A stretch of DNA of 64,000 bases from Variovorax paradoxus (GTDB taxonomy: Bacteria; Pseudomonadota; Gammaproteobacteria; Burkholderiales; Burkholderiaceae_C). Every line of letters begins with the position of its first letter. Position 1 is the stretch's first letter. The translations under genes and the position numbers were made by a program. Positions 44,459 to 53,567 of this stretch are shown here, one piece after another. Under the pieces are notes generated by a model that was given only the letters and a program-made list of their open reading frames with translations, made no database searches and was not told where the DNA came from. Where the stretch lies: the NCBI RefSeq assembly GCF_024734665.1, contig NZ_CP102931.1:5392001-5456000 (forward strand), given 5' to 3'.

Positions 44459-45352
44459 ATGGCTGATTTCCGCGGCACCTACACCATCATGGTCACGCCC
44501 TTCGACGCCGACGGCGCGGTCGACGTGCCCACGCTCGAGCGCTATGTCGACTGGCAGATCGAGTCCGGCATTCACGGCCTGATCCCGCTCGGCTCGACGG
44601 GCGAATTCATGTCGATGTCCGACGACGAGATCGAGCTTGTCGCCAAGACGGTGATCGACCGCGCCGCCGGCCGCGTGCCGGTGCTGATCGGCACCACCGC
44701 CGAAGACACGCGCGCCGCCGTGCGCCTGAGCCGCCGCGCCGAGGCGCAGGGCGCCGACGGCGTGATGGTGCTGCCGCCCTTCTACAGCACCCCCACCGAC
44801 GACGAGCTGTTCCTGCACTACAAGACCATCTCGGACGCCATCGGCATTCCGATCATGGTCTACAACAACCCGGCCGTTGCCAACGTCGACCTGAAGCCGC
44901 CGCTGGTGGCGCGGCTCTCGCAAATCGACAACTGCCGCTACATCAAGGAATCGACGCTGGAGGTGACCCGCGTGCGCGACATCATGCGGCTGTCGGACGG
45001 CCGCATGGCGGTGTTCGGCGGCATCATGGGCTTCGAGTCGTACGTCGAAGGCGCTGTGGGCTGGGCCGCGGTGCCATCGAACGGTGCTCCGCGCGAAATG
45101 GCGCGCCTGTACGACCTCGTCATGGCCGGCCAGCTGGCCGAGGCGCGTGAGCTGGCGTTCAAGCACTTTCCGATGATCGACTTCGTCGCCGGCCAGTCGT
45201 ACGTGGCGGGCACCAAGGCCCTGCTCGCGGCCATGGGCCTGCCGGTCGGCGCGCCGCGCCCGCCGCGCCTGCCGCTGGGCGCCGAGGGCATCGCCGAGGC
45301 CAAGCGCCTGGTCGACGAACTCGGCCTGAAGATCCAAACCACCACCGCCTGA
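44459..45352 (+). CDS. DapA-family lyase, second copy
   Basis: Class I aldolase of the DHDPS family with the complete catalytic set: PLGSTGEFMSM loop, Tyr135 in IMVYNNPAVANV and the Schiff-base Lys163 in RYIKEST. It has 297 residues. It lies 20 bases after the first copy and nine before the ATPase gene. Position in a LacI-controlled catabolic cluster, away from lysine genes, suggests a keto-acid aldolase or dehydratase role, not lysine synthesis. Confidence 0.92.
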   Translation: MADFRGTYTIMVTPFDADGAVDVPTLERYVDWQIESGIHGLIPLGSTGEFMSMSDDEIELVAKTVIDRAAGRVPVLIGTTAEDTRAAVRLSRRAEAQGADGVMVLPPFYSTPTDDELFLHYKTISDAIGIPIMVYNNPAVANVDLKPPLVARLSQIDNCRYIKESTLEVTRVRDIMRLSDGRMAVFGGIMGFESYVEGAVGWAAVPSNGAPREMARLYDLVMAGQLAEARELAFKHFPMIDFVAGQSYVAGTKALLAAMGLPVGAPRPPRLPLGAEGIAEAKRLVDELGLKIQTTTA

Positions 45353-45361
45353 GGTATTCCC

Positions 45362-46144
45362 ATGAGCGCCTTGCAACCGGACACGCCCGCGTCGAGCACC
45401 GACAGCCGGGCCGAACTCGTCATCCGCATGGTCGGTGTGCAGAAGTGGTACGGCGACTTCCAGGTGCTGCGCGATATCGACCTCGAAGTGCAGCGCGGCG
45501 AACGCATCGTGATCTGCGGGCCTTCGGGCTCGGGCAAGTCGACACTGCTGCGCTGCATCAACCGGCTCGAAGAGCATCAGCAAGGGCAGATCGTGGTGAA
45601 CCGCGCCGAGCTCACGGCCGACATGCGTCGCATCGACGCGGTACGGCGCGACGTCGGCATGGTGTTCCAGCACTTCAACCTGTTCCCGCATCTCACCATC
45701 CTCGAGAACTGCACGCTCGCGCCGGTGTGGAGCAAGAAGTACACGCCCAAGCAGGCGAAGGAAGTGGCCATGTCGTACCTGGAACGCGTGCGCATTCCGG
45801 AGCAGGCCAACAAATATCCATCGCAGCTTTCAGGCGGCCAGCAGCAGCGCGTGGCCATTGCGCGCGCGCTGTGCATGGGCCCCAAGGTCATGCTGTTCGA
45901 CGAACCGACATCGGCGCTCGACCCCGAGATGGTCAAGGAGGTGCTGGACACCATGGTCTCGCTCGCCGACGATGGCATGACCATGCTGTCGGTCACGCAC
46001 GAGATGAACTTCGCGCGCCAGGTTGCCAACCGCGTGATCTTCATGGACCAGGGCGCCATCGTCGAACAGGCCGAGCCGAAGGAGTTCTTCAGCAACCCGA
46101 AACACGAACGCACCCGGCTCTTCTTGAGCCAGCTGCTGCACTGA
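45362..46144 (+). CDS. Amino-acid-type ABC transporter ATP-binding protein
   Basis: ATPase of a polar-amino-acid-type importer. Walker A is [10 protein letters not shown]-loop [10 protein letters not shown], signature LSGGQQQR, Walker [13 protein letters not shown] and the switch His in SVTHEM. It has 260 residues with a short N-terminal extension. Its partner permease and binding protein are on the other side of the lacI gene, in the minus arm, so the transporter is split between the divergent transcripts. Confidence 0.95.
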   Translation: MSALQPDTPASSTDSRAELVIRMVGVQKWYGDFQVLRDIDLEVQRGERIVICGPSGSGKSTLLRCINRLEEHQQGQIVVNRAELTADMRRIDAVRRDVGMVFQHFNLFPHLTILENCTLAPVWSKKYTPKQAKEVAMSYLERVRIPEQANKYPSQLSGGQQQRVAIARALCMGPKVMLFDEPTSALDPEMVKEVLDTMVSLADDGMTMLSVTHEMNFARQVANRVIFMDQGAIVEQAEPKEFFSNPKHERTRLFLSQLLH

Positions 46145-46175
46145 CCCAACCTCTCTTACTTTCAATCAATCACTC

Positions 46176-46586
46176 ATGGCAAGAATTGGCATCGAAGCGG
46201 CGGGCATGCGCTTCATCGCGGAAACGAATCCCGAAGCACCCAAGACTGTGGAGGCGTTCACCAGGCTGCTGCCCTACAGGCAGAAGATCATCCACGTGCG
46301 CTGGAGCGGCGAAGGCTGCTGGATTCCGCTGGGCGACTTCGAACTGGGCGTCGGCTTCGAGAACCACACCAGCCATCCTTCGGTCGGCGACATCCTGTTC
46401 TACCCCGGCGGCTACAGCGAGACCGAGATCATCCTGGCCTACGGCAGCTGCAGCTTCGCCAGCAAGATGGGGCCGCTTGCGGGCAACCACTTCCTGACGA
46501 TCGTGGAAGGCAAGGAGCAGCTGCGCGCGCTCGGCAAGAAGGTGCTGTGGGAAGGCGCGCAGGACATCGCGTTCGAGCTGCTCTGA
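46176..46586 (+). CDS. DUF3830 (cyclophilin-like) protein
   Basis: A 136-residue protein matching the DUF3830 family by its layout: EAPKTVEAFTRLLPYRQKII, VRWSGEGCWIPLGDF, the glycine-rich SVGDILFYPGGYSETEIILA and ASKMGPLAGNHFLTI. The fold is predicted to be cyclophilin-like. The function is unknown; members occur next to hydantoinases and amidohydrolases in catabolic clusters, as here. It is the last gene of the plus arm and convergent with the next ABC ATPase gene. Confidence 0.85.
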   Translation: MARIGIEAAGMRFIAETNPEAPKTVEAFTRLLPYRQKIIHVRWSGEGCWIPLGDFELGVGFENHTSHPSVGDILFYPGGYSETEIILAYGSCSFASKMGPLAGNHFLTIVEGKEQLRALGKKVLWEGAQDIAFELL

Positions 46587-46612
46587 TTTGATTCGGGTTG
46601 CGGCGGAGGTCG

Positions 46613-47965
46613 TCAGATGTGCGCGTCTTCGACCGCATCCCCGTCTTCCGGCACGAACACCATGCCGGTCTTGGCGTTGTAGTCCATCAGGCCCGCGTAG
46701 CGGCCCCAGGCGATCATCGTCTCGAAGATCTTCTCCGGGTTGTCGTACGGCAAGGCGCTGCCGATGTCCTTGATCACACGCTCGGCCTCGACCTCTTCGT
46801 ATTCCTTGAGCAGCGCGATGATGATGTGGAACAGCCGCAGCTTGAAAACCTGTTCCTCGAAGATCGCGCGCTTTCCGAGCCGGTCGGCAGCGACGAACTT
46901 CCGGCCGAGCTCGGTGAAGCGCACCTCTTGCCTCGGCGTATCGATCAACTCGAGGATTTCAGCCGCCTTGAGAATGGCGATCGTCTCGCCGAACTCCTTT
47001 CCGATCTCGTCGGAAATGTCGTAGATGTTGGACAGGTCCGGCGAGTCGCTGAGGATGCTCATCAGCCCGAGGATCTGCCCCACCGGCACCAGCGGGATCG
47101 ATTCCATGCGGGTGCGCGCACGTGAGATGGGCTCTCCCTTCACAGGCGTCTCCGGCGGCAGGTCGGGCAGCGTCATCGTGGTGATGCACTCGTGGATCAC
47201 GCTGACCAGCCGCTGGAACTCGGGGTCCTTGCTGTCGCGCGGATAGGGCAGCTTGTTTTCCAGCACGAGGCCGATGCGCCCCGGGCGCGGAAACACGACC
47301 ACGATGCGCGTGGCCATCTCCACAGCCTCTTCGATGTTGTGCGTGACCATGAAGACCGAGCTGAGGTCGCCGCCCGGGTCGCGCCACAGGCTGATCAGCT
47401 CCTGCCGGAGGTTCTCCGCCGTCAGCACGTCAAGCGCACTGAAGGCCTCGTCCAGGCACAGCAGCTTGGGCTGTGAAACCAGCGCACGCGCGATGCCCAC
47501 CCGCTGCCGCATGCCGCCCGACAGCTCGCGCGGAAAGGCCGAGTGGTAGTTGCCCAGGCCGATGAGCTCGATCGCCCGATCGACAGCCGCGTCGCGCTCG
47601 GCGCGGCCGATCTTTCTGGCCATCAGGCCCACCGCCACGTTCTGCTCGACGGTGAGCCACGGGTAGAGCGCGAAAGTCTGGAAGACCACCGAGGCATCGG
47701 GATTCACGCCGTTGAGCGGCTTGCCGTTGGCCAGCGCCCGGCCCGAGGTCGGCACGATCAGGCCCGTGAGGCAACGCAGGATGGTCGACTTGCCCGAGCC
47801 CGACTGCCCCAGCAGCGCAAGGAACTCGCCTTCGCTGACGGCCAGGTCGATGTTGTCGAGCACCTTGAGCTCATGGTTGCCCGCTGTCATGAACGTCTTG
47901 GTGACGGCACGGAGTTCGGCCACCGGCACGGGCGGCTCCTTTAATAAGGGCGTGGGAGTGTTCAT
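46613..47965 (-). CDS. Nitrate/sulfonate-type ABC ATPase with C-terminal AAA-associated domain
   Basis: ATPase of an SsuB/NrtD-like importer. Walker A is GQSGSGKST, signature LSGGMRQR, Walker B LLCLDEAFSALD. After residue about 260 comes an extra 180-residue helical region (RTRMESIPLVPVGQILGLMS through FTELGRKFVAADRLGKRA) that matches the AAA-associated C-terminal domain. About 450 residues from the ATG at 47963-47965, two bases after the permease stop; the longer open frame upstream runs through the permease and was not used. Confidence 0.92.
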   Translation of the reverse strand: MNTPTPLLKEPPVPVAELRAVTKTFMTAGNHELKVLDNIDLAVSEGEFLALLGQSGSGKSTILRCLTGLIVPTSGRALANGKPLNGVNPDASVVFQTFALYPWLTVEQNVAVGLMARKIGRAERDAAVDRAIELIGLGNYHSAFPRELSGGMRQRVGIARALVSQPKLLCLDEAFSALDVLTAENLRQELISLWRDPGGDLSSVFMVTHNIEEAVEMATRIVVVFPRPGRIGLVLENKLPYPRDSKDPEFQRLVSVIHECITTMTLPDLPPETPVKGEPISRARTRMESIPLVPVGQILGLMSILSDSPDLSNIYDISDEIGKEFGETIAILKAAEILELIDTPRQEVRFTELGRKFVAADRLGKRAIFEEQVFKLRLFHIIIALLKEYEEVEAERVIKDIGSALPYDNPEKIFETMIAWGRYAGLMDYNAKTGMVFVPEDGDAVEDAHI

Positions 47966-47967
47966 GT

Positions 47968-49710
47968 TCAGTCCAATCTGAATCGGCGCTCGGCAAAGGC
48001 ATACAGCCGGCGCCAGATGAGCTTGTTCATCAGCACGACGAAGATCGACATCACGCCGATGCTCGCGATGATCAATGGCGTATCGCCCATCTTGGTGACG
48101 TTGGCGATGTACGCGCCAAGGCCATCCGCCTGCAGGCTCGTGCCGCCCCATGTGGCGAGCTCGGCCACGATGCTGGCGTTCCATGCGCCGCCGGCGGCCG
48201 TGCAGGCGCCCGTCACCCAGAACGGGAAGATCGCCGGCAGGATCAGGGTGCGCCACAGGCTCCAGCGGCGCAGGCCGTAGACGCGCCCGGCTTCCTTCAA
48301 ATCGTTCGGAATCGCCATGGCGCCGGCGATCACGTTGAACAGGATGTACCACTGCGTGCCCATGGCAATGAGCAGGATGCTGCCCCAGTTGAGGCTGATG
48401 TGGCTGGCCACGAAGAAGCCGACGACGATCGGGAACGTCATGTTCACGGGAAACGACGCACCGATCTGCGCCAGCGGCTGGGCGAATCGCGCAACGCGCG
48501 GCTGGAACCCGATCCACACACCGACCGGCGTCCAGATCAGCGTAGCCAGGACTGTCATGGCAGCGACGCGCAGGGCCGTAAGAAAGCCAAGCCAGACGAT
48601 GTGGCCAAAGTCGGCCAAAGACAGCGCACCGTGCAGCGCGGCAGTGGCCGCCGCCACGGCCCTGAGAAGCTCGATGCCGATCCAGATGGAAAGCACGATG
48701 CCCACCACCCGCCAGAGCAGCTTCTTCCACGACGCCTTGAGCCTCACCGGCATCCGCGCCATCGGAGCCCGCGCCTGGAACGCCTTGTCGAGCAACGGGC
48801 GCCAGAGGCGTTCGCTGATCCACGTGAACAGGTAGGCGCCGCGCAGCAGGTTGTAGACCCACGAGGTTGCCGGGGTCGTCGACCCCGTCAGCTCGATCTT
48901 GAACTTGTCCGCCCACGCCAGCAAAGGGCGCCAGACCAGCTGGTCGCTGGCCAGGATCAACACGATCATGGCCACCACCGCCCACAGCGCGGCCGTTTTG
49001 TCGCCGTTCGAGATCGCCTGCACCATGTACGAGCCCAGGCCCGGCAGCTTGATGTCCTTGTTCATCACGCTGATGGCTTCGCTCTGCGCGACGAAGAACC
49101 AGCCGCCGCCGAAGGACATCATCGAATTCCAGATCAGGCTGTGCGCCGATGCCGGCAACTCGACCGTCCTGAAGCGCTGCCAGCGGGTCAGGCCGTAGGT
49201 CGACGCGGCCTCCTGCATGTCGGTGGGAACGGTGACCATCGAGTGATAGAAACCGAAGGCCATGTTCCACACCTGCCCGGTGAAGATGGCGAAGATCGCC
49301 GCGCACTCCACGCCGAGCAGGCTGCCGGGGAACAGTGCCATGAACCCCGTCACCGTTGCCGACAGGAACCCCAGCACCGGCACCGACTGCAGCACGTCGA
49401 GCGCCGGCAGGATGAAGGCGCGCGCGGTCCGGTTCTTGGCCGCAAGGTAGCCCACGGAAATGGCGAAGAACAGCGAGAAGCCGAAGGCGATCCACATGCG
49501 CATCAGCGTGCGGCCCGCGTAGTACGGAATCAGGCCCGGCGAGTTGTCGACCTGCGGCACGGCGGCCGGATCGAAATGCACCAGCATGCCCTTGCCGAAG
49601 TGCAATGCGCTCCAGAACAAACCCAGCAAGGCCAGCATGACCAGGGCATCGACCCAGCCGAATGCGCGGCGTTCTTCAGTGACGGTGAGCTGCGGGGCGG
49701 TGCTTTTCAT
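47968..49710 (-). CDS. Double-domain ABC transporter permease (nitrate/sulfonate-type)
   Basis: A 580-residue permease with two BPD_transp_1 domains in one chain. Each half has an EAA-type loop: DMQEAASTYGLTRWQRFRTV in the first and DLKEAGRVYGLRRWSLWRTL in the second. About twelve helices are visible. With the adjacent ATPase it forms a complete membrane unit, but no binding-protein gene lies next to it. The only nearby binding protein, at 55012, is of the tripartite (Bug) type and would not fit. Confidence 0.92.
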   Translation of the reverse strand: MKSTAPQLTVTEERRAFGWVDALVMLALLGLFWSALHFGKGMLVHFDPAAVPQVDNSPGLIPYYAGRTLMRMWIAFGFSLFFAISVGYLAAKNRTARAFILPALDVLQSVPVLGFLSATVTGFMALFPGSLLGVECAAIFAIFTGQVWNMAFGFYHSMVTVPTDMQEAASTYGLTRWQRFRTVELPASAHSLIWNSMMSFGGGWFFVAQSEAISVMNKDIKLPGLGSYMVQAISNGDKTAALWAVVAMIVLILASDQLVWRPLLAWADKFKIELTGSTTPATSWVYNLLRGAYLFTWISERLWRPLLDKAFQARAPMARMPVRLKASWKKLLWRVVGIVLSIWIGIELLRAVAAATAALHGALSLADFGHIVWLGFLTALRVAAMTVLATLIWTPVGVWIGFQPRVARFAQPLAQIGASFPVNMTFPIVVGFFVASHISLNWGSILLIAMGTQWYILFNVIAGAMAIPNDLKEAGRVYGLRRWSLWRTLILPAIFPFWVTGACTAAGGAWNASIVAELATWGGTSLQADGLGAYIANVTKMGDTPLIIASIGVMSIFVVLMNKLIWRRLYAFAERRFRLD

Positions 49711-49848
49711 GCAGGGCGGTAACTCTTGTCAGTGAAAGTGTTACCGGCCATTCTCGTGCCTGGGCGATCAAACGGGAATCGGGTCATGAGCGGGAAGCCT
49801 ATCCCGCAGCGCGCAAAAGGACGCAAATTCCTGGAATCGACTCCCTGA

Positions 49849-50880
49849 TCAGCGCGCAGCCGGCGCGCGCGTCGACTTGCGCACCACCAGCTCCGGCCGA
49901 AGCACCACGGTCGACGCCGACATCGCCGCCCCGTCGATCTCCGCGAACAGCATCTCGGCCGAGCGCCAGCCAAGTTCGCGGTGCGGCAGGCGGATGGTGG
50001 TGAGCGGCGGATCGACCATGTCCACCAGCGGCATGTCGTTGTGGCCGGTGACCGAGATGTCCTGCGGCACGCGCAGTCCCGCCTCGCGCAGCGCGTCGTA
50101 GGCGCCCAGCGCGACGAGGTCGTTGCAGCAGACCACCGCCTGCGGTGCGGCGCCGGCCGCGAGCATCTGCTTCATTGCGGCCGCGCCCGCCTCGCGGCTG
50201 TAGCTCGCGCACTCGACCACGCGAAACGGCTTCATGCGGTGGTCGCGCAAGGCCTGCTCCACGCCCAGCGAGCGGCCCACGCCGGTGGGAATGTTCTGCG
50301 GCCCCGCGAGATGCGCGATGCGCTTGTGGCCCAAGCTGACGAGGTGGTCGACCGCGAGCTTCATCGCGAGCCGGTCGTCGCTGACCACGGCCGGCAGGCG
50401 GCCGGTTTCGTCGGCGCGGTTGACCAGCACCGTGGTCATGCCGGCCTTGACGACGAAGTCGACCAGCGGGTCGTCGCGCGTGGCGGTGGCCAGGATCACG
50501 CCGTCGACGCGCTGCGCCAGCATGCGTTCGAGCACCGGCCGCGCCAGCGCGGGGTCGACCACGTTGGTGACGAAGACGAAGTAGCCGCGCGCCGCCGCGC
50601 TGGCCTCGATGCCTTGGAGGATCGGCGGGAACACCGCGTTCGTGATGTCGGGCACCAGCACGCCGATGGTGTGGGTGCGGCCCGTTCGCAAGGCTGAGGC
50701 CGCGCGATTGGGCCGGTAGCCCAGGCGCTGCGCCGCATCTTCCACCACGCGCAGCACTTCGTCGCTGATCAACGAACGCTTCTCGGGGCTGAGCGCGCGC
50801 GACACGGTCGACACATGCACGCCGGCGGCACGGGCGACGTCGCGAATGGTCACGGGGGAGGAAGTCGGGCTGGTGCTCAT
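49849..50880 (-). CDS. LacI-family transcriptional regulator of the dioxygenase cluster
   Basis: LacI-family regulator with helix-turn-helix VTIRDVARAAGVHVSTVSRA, hinge GYRPNRAASALRTGRTHTIG and effector domain (AVDHLVSLGHKRIAHLAGPQ; VTGHNDMPLVDMVDPPLTTI). The ATG at 50878-50880 was preferred to a TTG four codons upstream that falls inside an operator. About 343 residues. It is divergent from the dioxygenase operon with two TGCAAACGATT-type operators between. Confidence 0.94.
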   Translation of the reverse strand: MSTSPTSSPVTIRDVARAAGVHVSTVSRALSPEKRSLISDEVLRVVEDAAQRLGYRPNRAASALRTGRTHTIGVLVPDITNAVFPPILQGIEASAAARGYFVFVTNVVDPALARPVLERMLAQRVDGVILATATRDDPLVDFVVKAGMTTVLVNRADETGRLPAVVSDDRLAMKLAVDHLVSLGHKRIAHLAGPQNIPTGVGRSLGVEQALRDHRMKPFRVVECASYSREAGAAAMKQMLAAGAAPQAVVCCNDLVALGAYDALREAGLRVPQDISVTGHNDMPLVDMVDPPLTTIRLPHRELGWRSAEMLFAEIDGAAMSASTVVLRPELVVRKSTRAPAAR

Positions 50881-50887
50881 GGATTTG

Positions 50888-50901
50888 TGCAAACGATTGT
50901 C
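50888..50901. promoter_or_regulatory. LacI-type operator O1 of the dioxygenase divergon
   Basis: TGCAAACGATTGTC differs from the perfect site at 50990 only in its last two bases and lies eight bases before the lacI start, so binding here would repress the regulator gene itself. Confidence 0.7.
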
Positions 50902-50989
50902 GTACGTGTCAGGCCTTGAGAGCGGCTTTTCCTATTCATGACCTGCGGAATGTGGTCATTTTACTTTTCGACTATCTGGCGTAATATCG

Positions 50990-51003
50990 TGCAAACGATT
51001 GCA
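50990..51003. promoter_or_regulatory. LacI-type operator O2 of the dioxygenase divergon
   Basis: TGCAAACGATTGCA is an almost perfect LacI-family palindrome, 102 bases centre to centre from O1. It ends 20 bases before the dioxygenase start and overlaps an alternative ATG at 51003. Confidence 0.8.
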
Positions 51004-51023
51004 TGAAATCTACGAGACCCACC

Positions 51024-51890
51024 ATGAACATCGCCACCTCCCCCGACTCGGTGCTGGGCTTCGCGCTCGACGCCATGAAGCGAACGCCCGACCCACGGCT
51101 GCGCACCGTGATGGATGCGCTCACCCGCCACCTGCATGCCTTCGTCCAGGAGGTGAAGCTGACCGAGGAAGAGTTCGAGCAGGCGCTCGAATTCATCGTC
51201 GCCATCGGCCAGGCCACTGGCGAGACCAAGAACGAAGTGGTGCTGGCGGCCGACATCCTCGGCGTGTCCACCGTGGTGGCGCTGCAGAACAACCAGGATC
51301 CGCACGGCGAATCGCCGGCCGCGCTGCTTGGGCCGTTCTGGCGCGCGAACTCGCCGGCCTGCGCGCCGGACGACAACATCGCGCGCTCAGGCACGCCGGG
51401 CATTCCGCTCGCGGTGACGGGCACGGTGCGCGACGCCAAAGGCCAGCCCGTGGCCGACGCCACGGTCGACGTGTGGCAGGCCTCGCCCATCGGCCTCTAC
51501 GAGAACCAGGACCCCGAACAGGAAGACATGAACCTGCGCGGCCGCTTCAGCACCGATGCGCAGGGACGCTTTCACTTCCGCAGCGTGCGGCCGGCCGGCT
51601 ACCCGGTGCCTACCGATGGGCCCTGCGGCGTGCTGCTGCGCGCGCAGCAGCGCCATCCGAACCGACCCGCGCACCTGCACTTCATGGTGAGCAAGCCGGG
51701 CCACAAGGTGCTGATCACGCAGGTGTTCGCCGATGACGACGAGAACCTGGAGAGCGACCCGACCTTCGGCGTGACGCGCCGGCTGATCGGCCGCTTCGCG
51801 CTCGCGCCCGATGGCAAGGCCGCCACGCTGCAGTACGACTTCCAGCTCGAGCCGGGCGAGATGAAGTTCCCCCGGCCACCGATTCCTTGA
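51024..51890 (+). CDS. Intradiol ring-cleavage dioxygenase (hydroxyquinol/catechol 1,2-dioxygenase type)
   Basis: Fe(III) dioxygenase that cleaves a catechol-type ring between its hydroxyls. Iron ligands are visible: Tyr159 in SPIGLYENQDP, Tyr193 in PAGYPVPTDGP, His217 and His219 in RPAHLHFMV. The N-terminal helical dimerisation domain covers about residues 1-100. The DVWQASPIGLYENQD stretch and size (288 residues from the ATG at 51024) fit the hydroxyquinol 1,2-dioxygenase branch best. The ATG at 51003 is inside the operator and less likely. First gene of the operon. Confidence 0.92.
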   Translation: MNIATSPDSVLGFALDAMKRTPDPRLRTVMDALTRHLHAFVQEVKLTEEEFEQALEFIVAIGQATGETKNEVVLAADILGVSTVVALQNNQDPHGESPAALLGPFWRANSPACAPDDNIARSGTPGIPLAVTGTVRDAKGQPVADATVDVWQASPIGLYENQDPEQEDMNLRGRFSTDAQGRFHFRSVRPAGYPVPTDGPCGVLLRAQQRHPNRPAHLHFMVSKPGHKVLITQVFADDDENLESDPTFGVTRRLIGRFALAPDGKAATLQYDFQLEPGEMKFPRPPIP

Positions 51891-51912
51891 TTCCCCAACT
51901 CCTCTTCATCCC

Positions 51913-52677
51913 ATGAGCTTCGATCCTGTTTCCAGACTCGACGGCAAGGTCGCCGTCATCACCGGTGGCCTCGGCGCCATCGGCTACGCGACGGCCACCC
52001 GCCTCGCAGCGCTCGGCGCTACCTGCTTGCTGCTGCACCGCAAGGGCGACGATGCGGCCGCGCGTGCTGCCGCCCTGCCCTCCGCGCAAGGACAGCGCCA
52101 CGGCGCCATCCGCGCAGACATCGTCGACACGCCGAGCCTGCAGGCCGCCGCCGCAGAGGTGAAGGCCACGCATGGCCGCTGCGACATCCTGGTCAACAGC
52201 GCGGGCCATACGCAACCCGTGCCGGCTGGCGACCTCGACGCGCTGACCGACGAGCTCATCGACGACATCGTGCGCGCCAACTTCCGCGGCGTGTTCGCGA
52301 CCATCCGCGCCTTTGCACCGATGCTCAAGGCCAGCGGCGACGGGCTGGTAGTCAACATCTCGTCCATCGCGGGCTTCACCGGCGTGGGCAGCAACCTCGC
52401 GTATGTCGCGGCCAAGGCCGGGCTGGACGTGGTCGGCGACGCGCTGGCCAAGGCACTGGCACCGGCGGTGCGCGTGGTGTCGGTGTCGCCGGGCGCGGTC
52501 GAGTCGGGTTTCGTGCCCGGCCGTGGCGCAGAGTTCGCGAACAAGATGGCCAGCACCACGCCGCTCGGGCGTATCGGCAAGCCCGACGACGTGGCCGCGA
52601 CGGTCGAAGCGCTTGCAACGACCATGCGCTTCGTCACCGGCACGCGCATCGTGGTCGATGGAGGGCGCCACCTGTGA
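51913..52677 (+). CDS. Short-chain dehydrogenase/reductase
   Basis: NAD(P)-dependent SDR, 254 residues. The cofactor loop is VITGGLGAIGYATA (TGxxxGxG form), then NSAG, the Ser in VNISSIAGFTG and the YxxxK motif in LAYVAAKAGL. A C-terminal RFVTGTRIVVDGGRHL closes the fold. Its stop overlaps the next gene's GTG start (GTGA). It likely oxidises or reduces an intermediate of the aromatic pathway. Confidence 0.93.
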   Translation: MSFDPVSRLDGKVAVITGGLGAIGYATATRLAALGATCLLLHRKGDDAAARAAALPSAQGQRHGAIRADIVDTPSLQAAAAEVKATHGRCDILVNSAGHTQPVPAGDLDALTDELIDDIVRANFRGVFATIRAFAPMLKASGDGLVVNISSIAGFTGVGSNLAYVAAKAGLDVVGDALAKALAPAVRVVSVSPGAVESGFVPGRGAEFANKMASTTPLGRIGKPDDVAATVEALATTMRFVTGTRIVVDGGRHL

Positions 52678-53564
52678 GCACCGGCAAGACACTCATCACC
52701 TGCGCCGTCACGGGCAACCTCGTGAAGCCCGAGCAGACGCCACACCTGCCGATCACGCCGGTGCAGATCGCCGACGAATGCCTGGCCGCGGCCGAGGCCG
52801 GCGCGGCGCAGGTGCACATCCACGTGCGCCACCCGGAGACCGGCAAGCCATCGATGGAAGTCGAGCTCTACCGCGAGGTGGTCGATCGCATTCGCCGCGA
52901 GAACCGCGAAATCATCATCAACCTGACGACCGGCCCCGGCGGGCGCTTCATTCCGAGCGAGGACGATCCGAAGATCGCCGCGCCAGGCACAACGCTGCTG
53001 CCGCCGGAAAAGCGCGTAGAGCACATCGCGCTGATCAAGCCCGACGTGTGCTCGCTCGACCTCAACACCATGAACTCCGGGCCCGACGTGGTGATGAATA
53101 CGCCGAAGAACGTGCGCCGCATGGCGAAGGTGATCCGCGAGGCAGGCGTGAAGCCCGAACTGGAGATCTTCGATTCGGGCGACATCAACCTTGCCCTCGA
53201 TCTGATCGCCGATGGCACGCTCGACGGCCCCGCCATGTGGACCTTCGTGCTTGGCGTGAAGTACGGCTTTGCGCCGACGCCCGAGACGCTGCTGTATGCG
53301 CGCAACATGCTGCCGCAGGGCGCCTTCTGGAGCGCCTTCGGAATCGGCCGCATGGAGTTTCCGATCGTCGCGCAGGCCTGGCTGCTGGGCGGCCATGTGC
53401 GCGTGGGCATGGAGGACAACATCTACCTCGAGAGGAGCGTGCTGGCCAAGAGCAACGCGCAGCTCGTGGCGAAGGCGCGCGGCATCCTGCTGAGCCTGGG
53501 CGGCGAAGTCGCCAACCCGCGCGAGGCGCGCGCCATGCTGGGCCTGCCGGATGCAAGGAGCTGA
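52674..53564 (+). CDS. BKACE-family (DUF849) beta-keto acid cleavage enzyme
   Basis: Zn-dependent TIM-barrel enzyme of the 3-keto-5-aminohexanoate cleavage family: condenses a beta-keto acid with acetyl-CoA to give acetoacetate and a new CoA ester. The metal His pair is in AAQVHIHVRHPETGK (His48, His50), the acidic catalytic region in LELEIFDSG-like PELEIFDSGDINLA, and the Arg/Glu end in GHVRVGMEDNIYLERSVLA. It has 296 residues, starting with GTG overlapping the SDR stop. Which keto acid it uses is unknown, as family members vary widely. Confidence 0.93.
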   Translation: MSTGKTLITCAVTGNLVKPEQTPHLPITPVQIADECLAAAEAGAAQVHIHVRHPETGKPSMEVELYREVVDRIRRENREIIINLTTGPGGRFIPSEDDPKIAAPGTTLLPPEKRVEHIALIKPDVCSLDLNTMNSGPDVVMNTPKNVRRMAKVIREAGVKPELEIFDSGDINLALDLIADGTLDGPAMWTFVLGVKYGFAPTPETLLYARNMLPQGAFWSAFGIGRMEFPIVAQAWLLGGHVRVGMEDNIYLERSVLAKSNAQLVAKARGILLSLGGEVANPREARAMLGLPDARS

Positions 53565-53567
53565 ACG

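Noticed and set aside
46613..49495. Single 960-codon minus frame joining the ATPase and part of the permease region
   Set aside because: The ATPase family sequence starts at the ATG at 47965, just after the permease stop in another frame; the upstream extension reads the permease gene out of frame.
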